42,649 bases of DNA, from NCBI GenBank assembly GCA_900771365.1, contig CAAGNU010000301.1, forward strand, positions 1 to 42,649, given 5' to 3'. This document shows, piece after piece, positions 35,881-42,649 of this stretch (its first letter is position 1; the number at the start of each line of letters is the position of its first letter). The position numbers were made by a program, and so were the translations under genes. The notes beneath the pieces were generated by a model, which worked only from the letters and a program-made list of their open reading frames with translations, ran no database searches and was not told the origin of the DNA. The stretch is from Bacteroidales bacterium. Its GTDB lineage: Bacteria; Bacteroidota; Bacteroidia; Bacteroidales; P3.

Positions 35881-35957
35881 ATAGAAAAGCCATAAAAGCT
35901 ATAAAAGCTATAAAAGCTATTAAAGCTATAAAAGCCATAAAAAGCCATAAAAGCCAT
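35881..35957. repeat. Seven to eight tandem copies of a 9-bp unit
   Basis: ATAAAAGCT repeats head to tail from 35892, drifting to ATTAAAGCT and ATAAAAGCC, with one 10-base unit and a degenerate first unit (ATAGAAAAGCC). The array ends 28 bases before the permease start codon at 35985, so it lies in the probable promoter or leader region of that gene. Confidence 0.85.
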
Positions 35958-35984
35958 CCGCCCCCCCAAAAAACAGCCCACGCC

Positions 35985-37121
35985 ATGACCCTTCAACACC
36001 TCCTCGACAAAGCTCACCGCCTCTTTGTTCGACGCGAAGCGCCACAGCAGAGCACCTCGCTCTCGGGCATGGCATGGCGCCGTTTCCGCCGCAACGGGCT
36101 CTCCGTGGCCAGCCTCATCGTTATCGGGCTCTTCGCCATCATGGCGGTCCTCGGCTACCTCATCACCCCCGACAGCACCCCCTACTGCAACCAGCAATAC
36201 CTCGAGCTCGCCACCCTCAAGCCTTTTTCCAAGATAGACTTCACCTACATCGATGAAGGCATCCCCCAGCCCAAGCGCGGACTGCTGCACAAGATGCTCT
36301 TCGGACAGCCGCTCCCTTACACCGCCATACCCACCTACCGCACCACCTCGGAAGGCGACAGCATAGCGATAGAATGCTACACAGGCGGCACGCCCAACGA
36401 GGGCGAGATACGCCGCGTGGCCAAAGAGCAGGTGGTTCGGCAAGAGACGCGCACCTTCATCCTCGGCACAGACGGCTACGGCCGCGACGTCCTCAGCATG
36501 ATCATGATTGGCAGCCGCGTGAGCCTCTCCGTGGGCTTCATCGCGGTGCTCATAGCCCTCCTTATCGGCATCACCCTCGGCGCCCTGGCGGCCTACTATG
36601 GCGGCTGGGTCGACAACCTCATCACATGGCTCATCAACGTAGTCTGGTCCATACCCACGGTGCTGCTGGTCATAGCCATCACCTTCGCCCTTGGCAAAGG
36701 GTTCTGGCAGGTCTTCATCGCCGTAGGCCTCACCATGTGGGTCGACATCGCCCGCGTGGTTCGCGGACAAGTCTACAGCATCAAGGAGAAAGAATACGTC
36801 GAGGCGGCACGCGCCCTGGGCCTCGGCACCTTCCGCACCATCTTCCGCCACATCCTGCCCAACATCACGGGTGCCGTCATCGTGGTCACGGCCTCCAACT
36901 TCGCGAGCGCCATCCTCCTCGAAGCGGGCCTAAGCTTCCTCGGTATCGGCGTGCAGCCCCCCATGCCCTCGTGGGGCACCATGGTCAAAGAAAACTACAG
37001 CTACATCCTCCTCGACAGCGCCTACCTCGCCCTCCTCCCCGGCCTGGCCATCATGCTCATCGTCCTCGCCTTCATGCTCCTTGGAAACGGCGTCCGCGAT
37101 GCCCTCGACATCAAGAAATAG
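35985..37121 (+). CDS. OppC/DppC-type ABC transporter permease
   Basis: This 378-residue inner-membrane permease belongs to the peptide/nickel uptake family. One membrane segment (about 41-62) is followed by a large extracytoplasmic stretch (about 63-160). The family motif TDGYGRDVLSMIMIGSR comes next, then five further membrane segments. The EAA loop EYVEAARALGLGTFRTIFRH (about 269-288), which contacts the ATPase, is intact. The OppB-like partner, ATPases and binding protein are not in the window, which is unusual because these are normally one operon. In Bacteroidetes such orphan permeases occur, and the substrate cannot be deduced. Confidence 0.88.
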   Translation: MTLQHLLDKAHRLFVRREAPQQSTSLSGMAWRRFRRNGLSVASLIVIGLFAIMAVLGYLITPDSTPYCNQQYLELATLKPFSKIDFTYIDEGIPQPKRGLLHKMLFGQPLPYTAIPTYRTTSEGDSIAIECYTGGTPNEGEIRRVAKEQVVRQETRTFILGTDGYGRDVLSMIMIGSRVSLSVGFIAVLIALLIGITLGALAAYYGGWVDNLITWLINVVWSIPTVLLVIAITFALGKGFWQVFIAVGLTMWVDIARVVRGQVYSIKEKEYVEAARALGLGTFRTIFRHILPNITGAVIVVTASNFASAILLEAGLSFLGIGVQPPMPSWGTMVKENYSYILLDSAYLALLPGLAIMLIVLAFMLLGNGVRDALDIKK

Positions 37122-37160
37122 CCCCAGCCACACAACGGAGACAAGCAGTCTCAGGGAAAG

Positions 37161-37275
37161 CCGCAGCTTCGGTGTAGCTCCGCCGTAGCTCCGAGGTAGC
37201 TCCGACGTAGGTCCGACAAAAGGGCGAAGAAGCCTCGGAGCTACGTCGGACTTACCTCGGAGATACGGCGAAGGA
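37161..37275 (-). repeat. Fold-back intergenic repeat, copy B (inverted)
   Basis: Read on the minus strand this matches 28201-28320 nearly base for base, including the centre GGCTTCTTCGCCCTTTTGTC and the flanking CTACCTCGGAGCTAC words. Differences are mainly G/C swaps such as GACGTAG against GAGGTAG. The element follows the permease stop by about 40 bases and could act as a 3' end structure. Confidence 0.85.
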
Positions 37276-37443
37276 ACAGCGGGCTGAGGATGCCACAATA
37301 AGGATTATACAATCAACCGCCCCGCCTCATGCGGATAATCATGAAAAAAATGCTGCATGGTGAAAGAAAAGGGGGTACGCTAGTACAAAATAGGAGAAAA
37401 TCGCACAAAGAAAGCCTGACAGATTGGGAAACGATAGGCCACG

Positions 37444-37638
37444 AACACGGAACGGCAAACCTCGAATCAGGAATGACAAAATCGCTAACACGGAACGGCA
37501 AACCTCGAATCAGGAATGACAAAATCGCTAACACGGAACGGCGAACCTCGAACCAGGAATGACAAAATCGCTAACACGGAACGGCAAAATTAGAGCCAGG
37601 AATGACAAAATCGCTAACACGGAACGGCAAACCTCGAA
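37444..37638. repeat. 43-bp tandem repeat, four full copies and a partial fifth
   Basis: Copies start at 37444, 37487, 37530, 37573 and 37616 (partial). Each begins AACACGGAACGGC and ends AGGAATGACAAAATCGCT. The first two copies are identical; copies three and four differ mainly in the 12 bases between these two blocks. Confidence 0.92.
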
Positions 37639-37743
37639 CACGAAACAGCAGAAACCACGAGCTCGAAACAATACAAACCACTAATCTGAAACCCACAAAA
37701 ACATAAAAAAGAAAAAAAAATACGCTAAACAAAAAAAAAGTTG

Positions 37744-37751
37744 TATATTTG
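37744..37751 (+). promoter_or_regulatory. -7 box of the InlB-repeat lipoprotein gene
   Basis: TATATTTG in the context AAGTTGTATATTTGCAAAAT matches TAnnTTTG. It lies 66 bases before the ATG at 37818. No TTG is present at the -33 distance, which is A-rich. Confidence 0.65.
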
Positions 37752-37817
37752 CAAAATATTATGACGAATAAAATTTAGTTAACAAATATTATAAACAATT
37801 TAAAATCAACGCAAAAC

Positions 37818-38615
37818 ATGAAAAACGCTTTCAAACTTTTTGGCGCAATGTTAGTCGCAGGTGCTCTCTTCTGCAGCTGCAATCCGGACGATCCCAACAC
37901 CGATCCTAACGTCCCCGACACCCCCGTAACCTACACCGTTACCGTGAACAGCAACGACGCCACCCTCGGCACCGCCGCTATCACTCCTCTTCAGGCAACC
38001 TACAATGAGAACGACCAGGTTACCATCACCGCTACCCCCGCTGAAGGTGCCAAGTTCGTCAACTGGACCTGCAACAACGCCGTTATCACTGAGAACCCCT
38101 ACACTTTCAACGTGAAGGAGAACGCAGTCTACACTGCTAACTTCGAGGCTCTCCCCCAGCCCTCTGTAAGTGCAACCCTCGGCAGCACTCCTATCAGCTT
38201 CGGCTACATAGGTACCTCGACCAACACTCAGATGTGGGTTTTCCAGGCTGCTGACCACGCTGAAGGCAACAGCCTCTACCTCCCCTGCGTCTTGGCTATC
38301 CTCGAAGGCACCACCCAGGCCAACATGCAGGCCACCAGCATCGAGCTCTTCAACGAAACCTTCTATGAAATGGGAGATGATCAGTATGGCGACTGGCAGA
38401 TGGAATCTATAAACAACTTCAACGCCACCGCTTTAGACCTGACCACCTACACCATGTCCGCTACCATGTCCGCTACCATGTGGTACGTCACCGACATGAT
38501 GGAGAACGGCATCCAAGAGATTGCTGACTGCACTCACGAGACCCTCGCTCTCACCTTCAACAACATCACTTTCGAGCCCGTTAAAGGCCTCCGCAAAATG
38601 AACGTCAGAAAATAA
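37818..38615 (+). CDS. Lipoprotein with an InlB B-repeat-like domain
   Basis: This 265-residue protein starts with a signal peptide ending in the lipobox-like LFCSC, with the lipidated cysteine at about residue 21, and Asp/Pro-rich residues following. Residues about 38-112 form a divergent InlB B-repeat: YTVTVNSNDATLGTAAI, GAKFVNWTCNN and YTFNVKENAVYTANFE. The C-terminal 150 residues are beta-rich and not recognised. A 12-base direct repeat (near 38450-38478) encodes TMSATMSATMW. It is the first of three small lipoprotein genes on this strand. Surface display and carbohydrate or host contact are possible but not shown. Confidence 0.85.
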   Translation: MKNAFKLFGAMLVAGALFCSCNPDDPNTDPNVPDTPVTYTVTVNSNDATLGTAAITPLQATYNENDQVTITATPAEGAKFVNWTCNNAVITENPYTFNVKENAVYTANFEALPQPSVSATLGSTPISFGYIGTSTNTQMWVFQAADHAEGNSLYLPCVLAILEGTTQANMQATSIELFNETFYEMGDDQYGDWQMESINNFNATALDLTTYTMSATMSATMWYVTDMMENGIQEIADCTHETLALTFNNITFEPVKGLRKMNVRK

Positions 38616-38644
38616 GTCACCGATAATTCTTACACGATAAAAAG

Positions 38645-39040
38645 ATGAAAAAGAATTTCAGACTTGCTGCTATCGCATTGACCGCTATCGCTATGATGGC
38701 TGCCTGCAACAACGCTCCTCAGGAGAACCTCGTCGACACCATGCCTATCGACACCATGCCCGCCGTTGTAGACACTATGGTTGTCGACACCGTGGCAGAA
38801 GAGGCTCCCGTGGTTGAGACCCCCGCTCCTGCCAAACAGCAAAAAGCCACTCCCAAAAAGAAGACCGCTACCGAGCAGGTGAAAGAGGACGTGAAGACCG
38901 TCAAGACCGCCACCCTCAAAACCAAGAAGGATATCATGGAAGTGAAAGATGAGCTGAAGAAATCCGAGGACGACGCTATCAAGGGTAAGACCCTCGGCAA
39001 GAAGAAGCCCATCGCTGAAGCTTTAAAAGAACAGAACTAA
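38645..39040 (+). CDS. Small Lys/Thr-rich lipoprotein
   Basis: This 131-residue protein has a lipoprotein signal (MKKNFRLAAIALTAIAMMAAC, cysteine at 21). The mature part begins with repeats of the type DTMP/DTMV, then a Pro/Ala/Lys stretch, then a highly charged helical tail (about 75-131). I do not recognise a family. The composition suggests an extended periplasmic or surface linker. It follows the previous lipoprotein by 29 bases and is followed by a strong hairpin, so the two probably form one transcript. Confidence 0.8.
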   Translation: MKKNFRLAAIALTAIAMMAACNNAPQENLVDTMPIDTMPAVVDTMVVDTVAEEAPVVETPAPAKQQKATPKKKTATEQVKEDVKTVKTATLKTKKDIMEVKDELKKSEDDAIKGKTLGKKKPIAEALKEQN

Positions 39041-39044
39041 TTCC

Positions 39045-39062
39045 TTCACAACCCATTGTGAA
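39045..39062. other. Small inverted repeat
   Basis: TTCACAA (39045-39051) and TTGTGAA (39056-39062) flank a 4-base loop just after the stop codon of the Lys-rich lipoprotein gene and ahead of the main terminator. Confidence 0.4.
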
Positions 39063-39074
39063 ATGATTAACCCT

Positions 39075-39110
39075 AAGAGAGTGCCCTCCGCGGCACTCTC
39101 TTAATTTATA
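39075..39110 (+). terminator. Terminator after the Lys-rich lipoprotein gene
   Basis: AAGAGAGTGCC (39075-39085) pairs perfectly with GGCACTCTCTT (39092-39102) around a 6-base loop, followed by AATTTATAA. The stem is strong and the T run is weak. Confidence 0.75.
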
Positions 39111-39122
39111 AAATTGTGCAGC

Positions 39123-39611
39123 ATGAAAAGATACGCTATTATTCTCGCCATAGCCAGCATGGTGCTTGCCGCCTCCTGCCAGAGCGATAGGAAGCAGATC
39201 AAGGAGAGCGCCCAGGGCTACCTCGACGCCATGGCCAACTACAAGCCCACCGAGGCCCGCCCCTACGCCACCGAGGAGACCTGCAACAGCTATATCGAAT
39301 TTGCCGAATGGATCGTGGCGAACTCCGACCCCAAGGTCTATGCCAACAATATCCCCGCCGAAGTGACCCTCGGCAAGATGCGCATAGAGGACAGCTGCGC
39401 CGCCGTGGCCTTCCACAAGAGCACTCCCACCACGCAGCAGGACGACAGCATCTACCTGGTGAAGAAGGACGGCAAATGGCTCGTGGAAGTCATCGTGGAA
39501 GTGCCCGACATCCTCCGAGGGAAGGCTCAGCCCCGCACTTTCACGAAGGAGCAGATTGCCGAGATGCGCAAAAACGGCAAAAAGAACGTCGAGAAGATGG
39601 AAGTGGAATAG
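39123..39611 (+). CDS. Small lipoprotein with an NTF2-like (DUF4878-type) domain
   Basis: With the ATG at 39123 the protein has 162 residues; an ATG three codons upstream is less likely because MKRYAIILAIASMVLAASC is a classic lipoprotein signal. The mature part has the pattern of small NTF2-like export proteins. A helix (ESAQGYLDAMANY) is followed by a second helix with EFAEWIVANSD and a beta region ending DDSIYLVKKDGKWLVEVIVE. The tail is basic and helical. Function is unknown. It follows the terminator at 39075-39110, so it is probably expressed separately from the two lipoproteins before it. Confidence 0.8.
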   Translation: MKRYAIILAIASMVLAASCQSDRKQIKESAQGYLDAMANYKPTEARPYATEETCNSYIEFAEWIVANSDPKVYANNIPAEVTLGKMRIEDSCAAVAFHKSTPTTQQDDSIYLVKKDGKWLVEVIVEVPDILRGKAQPRTFTKEQIAEMRKNGKKNVEKMEVE

Positions 39612-39679
39612 CTATAGGATACTCCTTGAAACCCGCAAGCCGACAAGGCTGATAGGGATTAAGGGGACTTCTATAGATT

Positions 39680-39764
39680 GCAAACTTATAGTTTGCTGAC
39701 GCAAGCTTACAAGATTGAAAGGAATAACCAGAAGATTCTGAAGAATTACTGATTATTCCTTTCA
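39680..39764. terminator. Two hairpins between convergent genes
   Basis: GCAAAC-TTATA-GTTTGC (39680-39696) is a short perfect stem. TGAAAGGAATAA (39716-39727) pairs perfectly with TTATTCCTTTCA (39753-39764) around a 25-base loop. They lie between the rightward NTF2-like gene and the leftward DUF4296 gene and may terminate both, although no long T run follows. Confidence 0.45.
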
Positions 39765-39885
39765 GTTTCCATGCCAAACTTGTTCGACGAGGGGGAGGAA
39801 CAATTATCTGAGGTCACCCGAAATGATGTGTGCACATCCACACGGTTTTCGCGGGCAATCATTCCCCGAAATTATCGTTCTTGCC

Positions 39886-40242
39886 CTACTCGTTCGAAGC
39901 GGACATTTCCTGGTCGAGCTGATCGATGACCTCCTGATGGACTTTCTGATAAAGTTCGGGATGATGGGAATACCAGTCGACGCTGCGTTCGAAATCTTCG
40001 CGAGTGAGGCTGTATGAGGCCAAGAGGCTGTCGTAGGAAGCAAGCATCTGAGGATGGAGCGTATCGTAATGGAAGGCGGTCTCAATGGCGTAAAAACCTT
40101 CAAGGGTGTACGCATCTTTCAAAAAAGAGACCATAGTTTTCTCTTTCATGACATCCGAAGGGACAACAATATCCTTGCAGCCGCAGAAAAGTCCAGAGAA
40201 GAGCAAAAATGCTGATAATGTGATATTTCTAACTCGTTTCAT
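39886..40242 (-). CDS. DUF4296 domain lipoprotein
   Basis: This 118-residue protein has a lipoprotein signal with lipobox LFCGC (cysteine at about 22). A DUF4296 domain follows: MVSFLKDAYTLEGFYA, then YDSLLASYSLTREDFERSV, then DWYSHHPELYQKVHQEV. The family is confined mostly to Bacteroidetes and has no established function. The gene is monocistronic with its own promoter (40270-40299), back to back with tRNA-Val. Confidence 0.88.
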   Translation of the reverse strand: MKRVRNITLSAFLLFSGLFCGCKDIVVPSDVMKEKTMVSFLKDAYTLEGFYAIETAFHYDTLHPQMLASYDSLLASYSLTREDFERSVDWYSHHPELYQKVHQEVIDQLDQEMSASNE

Positions 40243-40269
40243 ATTGTTTCAAAGACAAATTTGAGAATG

Positions 40270-40299
40270 CAAAAGTACATATTTTTTATCAAAATGCAA
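40270..40299 (-). promoter_or_regulatory. Promoter of the DUF4296 lipoprotein gene
   Basis: On the minus strand TTG (40297-40299) is followed after 19 bases by TACTTTTG (40270-40277), matching TTG-N19-TAnnTTTG. It lies 28 bases ahead of the ATG and is only 7 bases from the -33 element of the divergent tRNA-Val promoter. Confidence 0.78.
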
Positions 40300-40306
40300 T
40301 TTTTTT

Positions 40307-40337
40307 TTTGCTATGTCGTAAAATCTTCGTATCTTTG
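40307..40337 (+). promoter_or_regulatory. Promoter of tRNA-Val
   Basis: TTTG (40307-40310) is followed after exactly 19 bases by TATCTTTG (40330-40337), within CTTCGTATCTTTGCAAACGA. The same 18-base core is found at the tRNA-Gln promoter. Confidence 0.85.
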
Positions 40338-40381
40338 CAAACGAATTCAAGAGAGAGAATTTGACCAAAACAATCAACTAA

Positions 40382-40456
40382 GGGAGTATAGCTCAGTCGG
40401 TTCAGAGCATCTGCCTTACAAGCAGAGGGTCATTGGTTCGAATCCAATTACTCCCA
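40382..40456 (+). tRNA. tRNA-Val (anticodon TAC)
   Basis: The acceptor arms GGGAGTA and TACTCCC pair perfectly, the anticodon stem CTGCC/AGCAG encloses TTACA with anticodon TAC, and the T arm has GGTTCGAATCC. The discriminator base is A and the CCA end is not encoded, unlike the tRNA-Gln in this window. Confidence 0.95.
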
Positions 40457-40462
40457 CACATG

Positions 40463-40496
40463 TGCCAACAATCCCGAAGGAGTTGTTGGCATTTTT
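40463..40496 (+). terminator. Terminator of tRNA-Val
   Basis: TGCCAACAA (40463-40471) pairs perfectly with TTGTTGGCA (40483-40491) and is followed by five T residues. It begins 7 bases after the tRNA end. Confidence 0.88.
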
Positions 40497-40603
40497 GCTT
40501 TCAAAAGCCCCGCCGTGAAAGTTTAACATTTTTTAACGCGGTCTTTTGCAGCAAAACAGGAAAATTTGAGTCTATATATACAGAACAGGAAAAATATCTT
40601 GAT

Positions 40604-42649
40604 ATGATAAAGAAAATAACACTCGCAACGTTGACCATCCTCCTCGCGATGGCAGCAATGGCCCAACAGGACTACTGCAAGGGATTGAAGAACCCAACGA
40701 GCTTCGTAATCAGTTCGGCAGGCAACTCTGCCAATGCACAATGGTATGGTTTCACGGGCAGCAAGAACGCTACGGCCAGCCAATGCGGCGCGTGGGGCAT
40801 GACCGGCTGGGGCTCGCAGATTGCAGCCAGCCAGCTCGCCACCCAGTCCTCTGGCAGCAGCTGCACCTCAAGCAATTCTACGGACATCAATAACCAACAG
40901 GACTACATGAACCGCTTCGTCATCAAGGGGTCAGGAAACGACCCGCTGACCAGCAACCACCTCTCCTACCTGCCGCCCGACAACACCTACACCAGCTCCA
41001 TCCGCCTTGGAAACAACTGCGGCGGCACCCACGAGGCCGAGATGCTGTGCTACCAGTTCAACGTGCGCCCTCAGAACTCCTTGGTGTTCATTTGGTACGC
41101 CCTCTCGCTCCAGAATGGACAGCACTCTGTGGCAGAGAACCCCGAGTTTGCCATCGAGATTGAGAAGAAGGTGGGCAACAACTGGGTGCGCGTAGGCGGC
41201 GATACGCTGTGCTACATCCGCCCCACTCCCGCAGGCTCAGGCGCTGATGTCTCGCCATTCTACGTGGGCTCAACAGGCCAGCACAACACAGGCGCCTCCT
41301 ACGGCTGCAACATATACCTGCCTTGGAACAAGGTGGCAATCAACTTGAACAAATACCTGTATGAGACTGTCCGCATCAAGGTTGGTGCTGGCGACTGCTC
41401 GATGAGCGCACATTATGCCTGCGCCTATATCGCCGGCGAATGCCAGTCTATGGAGATTCAAACCTCGGGATGCCCCGCAGGTAGCACCAGCACGGTGCAG
41501 ACGCTCACCGCCCCCAAGGGACTGAGCAACTATGTATGGTATAAGAGCAATAGCGGCATGGACGGCATCTCCAGCCTGATGGACGTGCCTGACAATATCA
41601 ATTTCACCCGCCTCACCCCTGAACAGGGCGACACTAGTTCCTATCACTATGATTGTACTCTTGAAGACTTCTACCTCACCGAGGGACCTAATGCCAACAC
41701 CTACACCAACATTCAGGTGTTCCGCTGCGATATGACCTCCTACATGAACCCCGACATCCCCATTACTTCTAAGGTGTACGTCAGCGTGCGCAACACCAAG
41801 CCCGCTATGGCTATTGATACTATCAAGACTTGCGAGTCCGAGCTGACCCTTATCAATAAGAGCTATGTGCCTAACGATATGATGGGCTGCGACACCTCTA
41901 TCACCAAATGGTGGTTCTACTCTGGAGCTACTACGAATACAGCCTACGACACCGCTATCGGCGGCACAGCCCACCACACCTGGGACAGCGCCGGCACGTA
42001 CGCCGTGACCGTCCGCTCCTTCAACCGCGATAGTCTGAACTGCTACACCGACAGCACCTACTTCATCCAGGTGCTCGGCCGCCCGCAGCACCCCACCATC
42101 GATGCTTCCGACCACGAGGTCTGTGTGAACGAACGAGTGATGCTCAGCGATGCCACCCCCGGCTCTATCCGCAGCGACTGGTATTTCGATGATGGCGATG
42201 AGGTCCCCAACGTACCTCGCGGCCAATCGGTGGAGAAAATTTTCAATAACGCCGTGAACACTGTCCGCATGGTCACCTACAACGGCCTCTCCGCCCGCGA
42301 CAGCGTGGACACCCACCTCGAAATCCAATGTACTTCCGAAATTATCGATACCATCAAGGTGTTCAAAGACCCCGAGATTTTGTATGAAGGCGACACGGTG
42401 ATATGCAACGGCCAGAGCACCAATGTTACCGCATCCACAGAAGAGGCCTGCTCCTATAACTGGTACGCCACACAAGATGATAGTGGGACTCCCGTCTTCA
42501 CAGGACAAACGCTCAGCGTCTACCCCAACCAGGATTCAATCACCTATTATCTTTTAGTGACGACCCTTGCGAGAGGCTGCAAAGCATGGATTCCTGTCAC
42601 AATCCATCGTGTCAACCCCACGCTCTCTATCTCCCGCCACGACATGTGC
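40604..42649 (+). CDS. Large exported protein with a PKD-like domain (5' part, runs off the window)
   Basis: An open frame of 682 codons from ATG 40604 reaches the window end without a stop. A signal peptide (MIKKITLATLTILLAMAAMAQ, cut after about residue 20) opens the protein. Residues about 25-285 form an unrecognised Cys- and Gly-rich beta region. Beta modules follow, including a PKD-like one near 420-490 (WWFYSGATT, then TWDSAGTYAVTVRSFN) and later copies with SDWYFDDGDEVP and YNWYATQDD. This is the style of large T9SS cargo or gliding-type surface proteins of Bacteroidetes. The C-terminus, and therefore any sorting domain, is outside the window. No clear promoter was found between the tRNA-Val terminator and the start. 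Confidence 0.85.
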   Translation, partial: MIKKITLATLTILLAMAAMAQQDYCKGLKNPTSFVISSAGNSANAQWYGFTGSKNATASQCGAWGMTGWGSQIAASQLATQSSGSSCTSSNSTDINNQQDYMNRFVIKGSGNDPLTSNHLSYLPPDNTYTSSIRLGNNCGGTHEAEMLCYQFNVRPQNSLVFIWYALSLQNGQHSVAENPEFAIEIEKKVGNNWVRVGGDTLCYIRPTPAGSGADVSPFYVGSTGQHNTGASYGCNIYLPWNKVAINLNKYLYETVRIKVGAGDCSMSAHYACAYIAGECQSMEIQTSGCPAGSTSTVQTLTAPKGLSNYVWYKSNSGMDGISSLMDVPDNINFTRLTPEQGDTSSYHYDCTLEDFYLTEGPNANTYTNIQVFRCDMTSYMNPDIPITSKVYVSVRNTKPAMAIDTIKTCESELTLINKSYVPNDMMGCDTSITKWWFYSGATTNTAYDTAIGGTAHHTWDSAGTYAVTVRSFNRDSLNCYTDSTYFIQVLGRPQHPTIDASDHEVCVNERVMLSDATPGSIRSDWYFDDGDEVPNVPRGQSVEKIFNNAVNTVRMVTYNGLSARDSVDTHLEIQCTSEIIDTIKVFKDPEILYEGDTVICNGQSTNVTASTEEACSYNWYATQDDSGTPVFTGQTLSVYPNQDSITYYLLVTTLARGCKAWIPVTIHRVNPTLSISRHDMC

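Larger units (their letters stand above)
37122..37817. other. Repeat-rich gene-free region
   Basis: About 700 bases hold the second fold-back repeat (37161-37275), a purine-rich plus strand from about 37335, a 43-bp tandem array (37444-37638), an A-rich stretch and a -7 box at 37744. An open frame across the array gives a repetitive basic peptide. The 43-base period is not a multiple of three, so I do not call it a gene. Confidence 0.65.

Noticed and set aside
35453..35986. Minus-strand open frame with an AFIAFMAF-type hydrophobic repeat
   Set aside because: The apparent membrane protein is only the translation of the 9-bp AT-rich array plus the antisense of the DUF59 gene.
37329..37562. Possible small gene across the 43-bp repeats
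   Set aside because: The repeat period is not a multiple of three, so the peptide changes frame between copies. It has no motif.
37444..37638. Possible CRISPR array
   Set aside because: The units are 43-bp head-to-tail repeats. The variable block is only 12 bases and nearly the same in most copies, there are no unique spacers, and no cas genes are nearby.
41270..42508. 412-codon minus-strand open frame at the right end
   Set aside because: It is antisense to the continuous 682-codon exported protein with signal peptide and PKD-like modules.

Overview
The window is a stretch of chromosome from a member of Bacteroidetes, most likely Bacteroidales. The support comes from several independent signals. 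Repeated promoter boxes of the TAnnTTTG type are present, several with a TTG element exactly 19-20 bases upstream. Shine-Dalgarno sequences are absent. A 4012-residue secreted protein ends in a type IX secretion (T9SS) type A sorting domain. There is also a heterodimer-type methylmalonyl-CoA mutase small subunit, a Bacteroidetes DUF4296 lipoprotein and an AddA-type helicase-nuclease. Coding regions are fairly GC-rich for the phylum with C-rich third positions, which produces many long antisense open frames that are not genes. No rRNA, insertion sequence, prophage, integrase or CRISPR array was seen.

Layout. Positions 1-14346 read leftward: the giant T9SS cargo gene, then tilS (1-base overlap), then a YdeI/OmdA family gene (4-base gap), then tRNA-Gln(TTG) with its own promoter and terminator. 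A gene-free stretch (14347-15330) holds a pyrimidine-rich tract and 11-bp tandem repeats. A rightward flotillin gene (15331-16830) converges on a leftward housekeeping cluster: ruvB, hutI, a LolD-like ATPase and rlmB (21012 to 17121). After a fold-back intergenic region, a rightward operon (21605-24890) holds a double-domain universal stress protein, a flavoprotein fused to a GNAT acetyltransferase, and a small exported protein. Two leftward genes follow: an ABC-F ATPase and tonB.

From 28610 the genes read rightward: an AddA-like helicase/nuclease, mutA, an LptF/LptG-type permease, sufE, a SufT-like DUF59 protein and an OppC/DppC-type permease with no partners nearby. After a repeat-rich gap (37122-37817) come three small lipoproteins. 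A leftward DUF4296 lipoprotein, a divergent tRNA-Val(TAC) and the first 682 codons of another large exported, PKD-like protein complete the window.

Most genes are housekeeping: tRNA modification, rRNA methylation, Holliday junction resolution, Fe-S assembly, lipoprotein or LPS export, and propionate/succinate metabolism. I did not find a clear new defence or biosynthetic system. The points most worth a second look are these: the giant 12,039-bp cargo gene translationally abutting tilS; the FAD-GNAT fusion; mutA without mutB and with a cysteine-rich insert; and a family of fold-back plus tandem repeats concentrated in the long intergenic regions. One fold-back repeat occurs as two near-identical copies in opposite orientation 9 kb apart.
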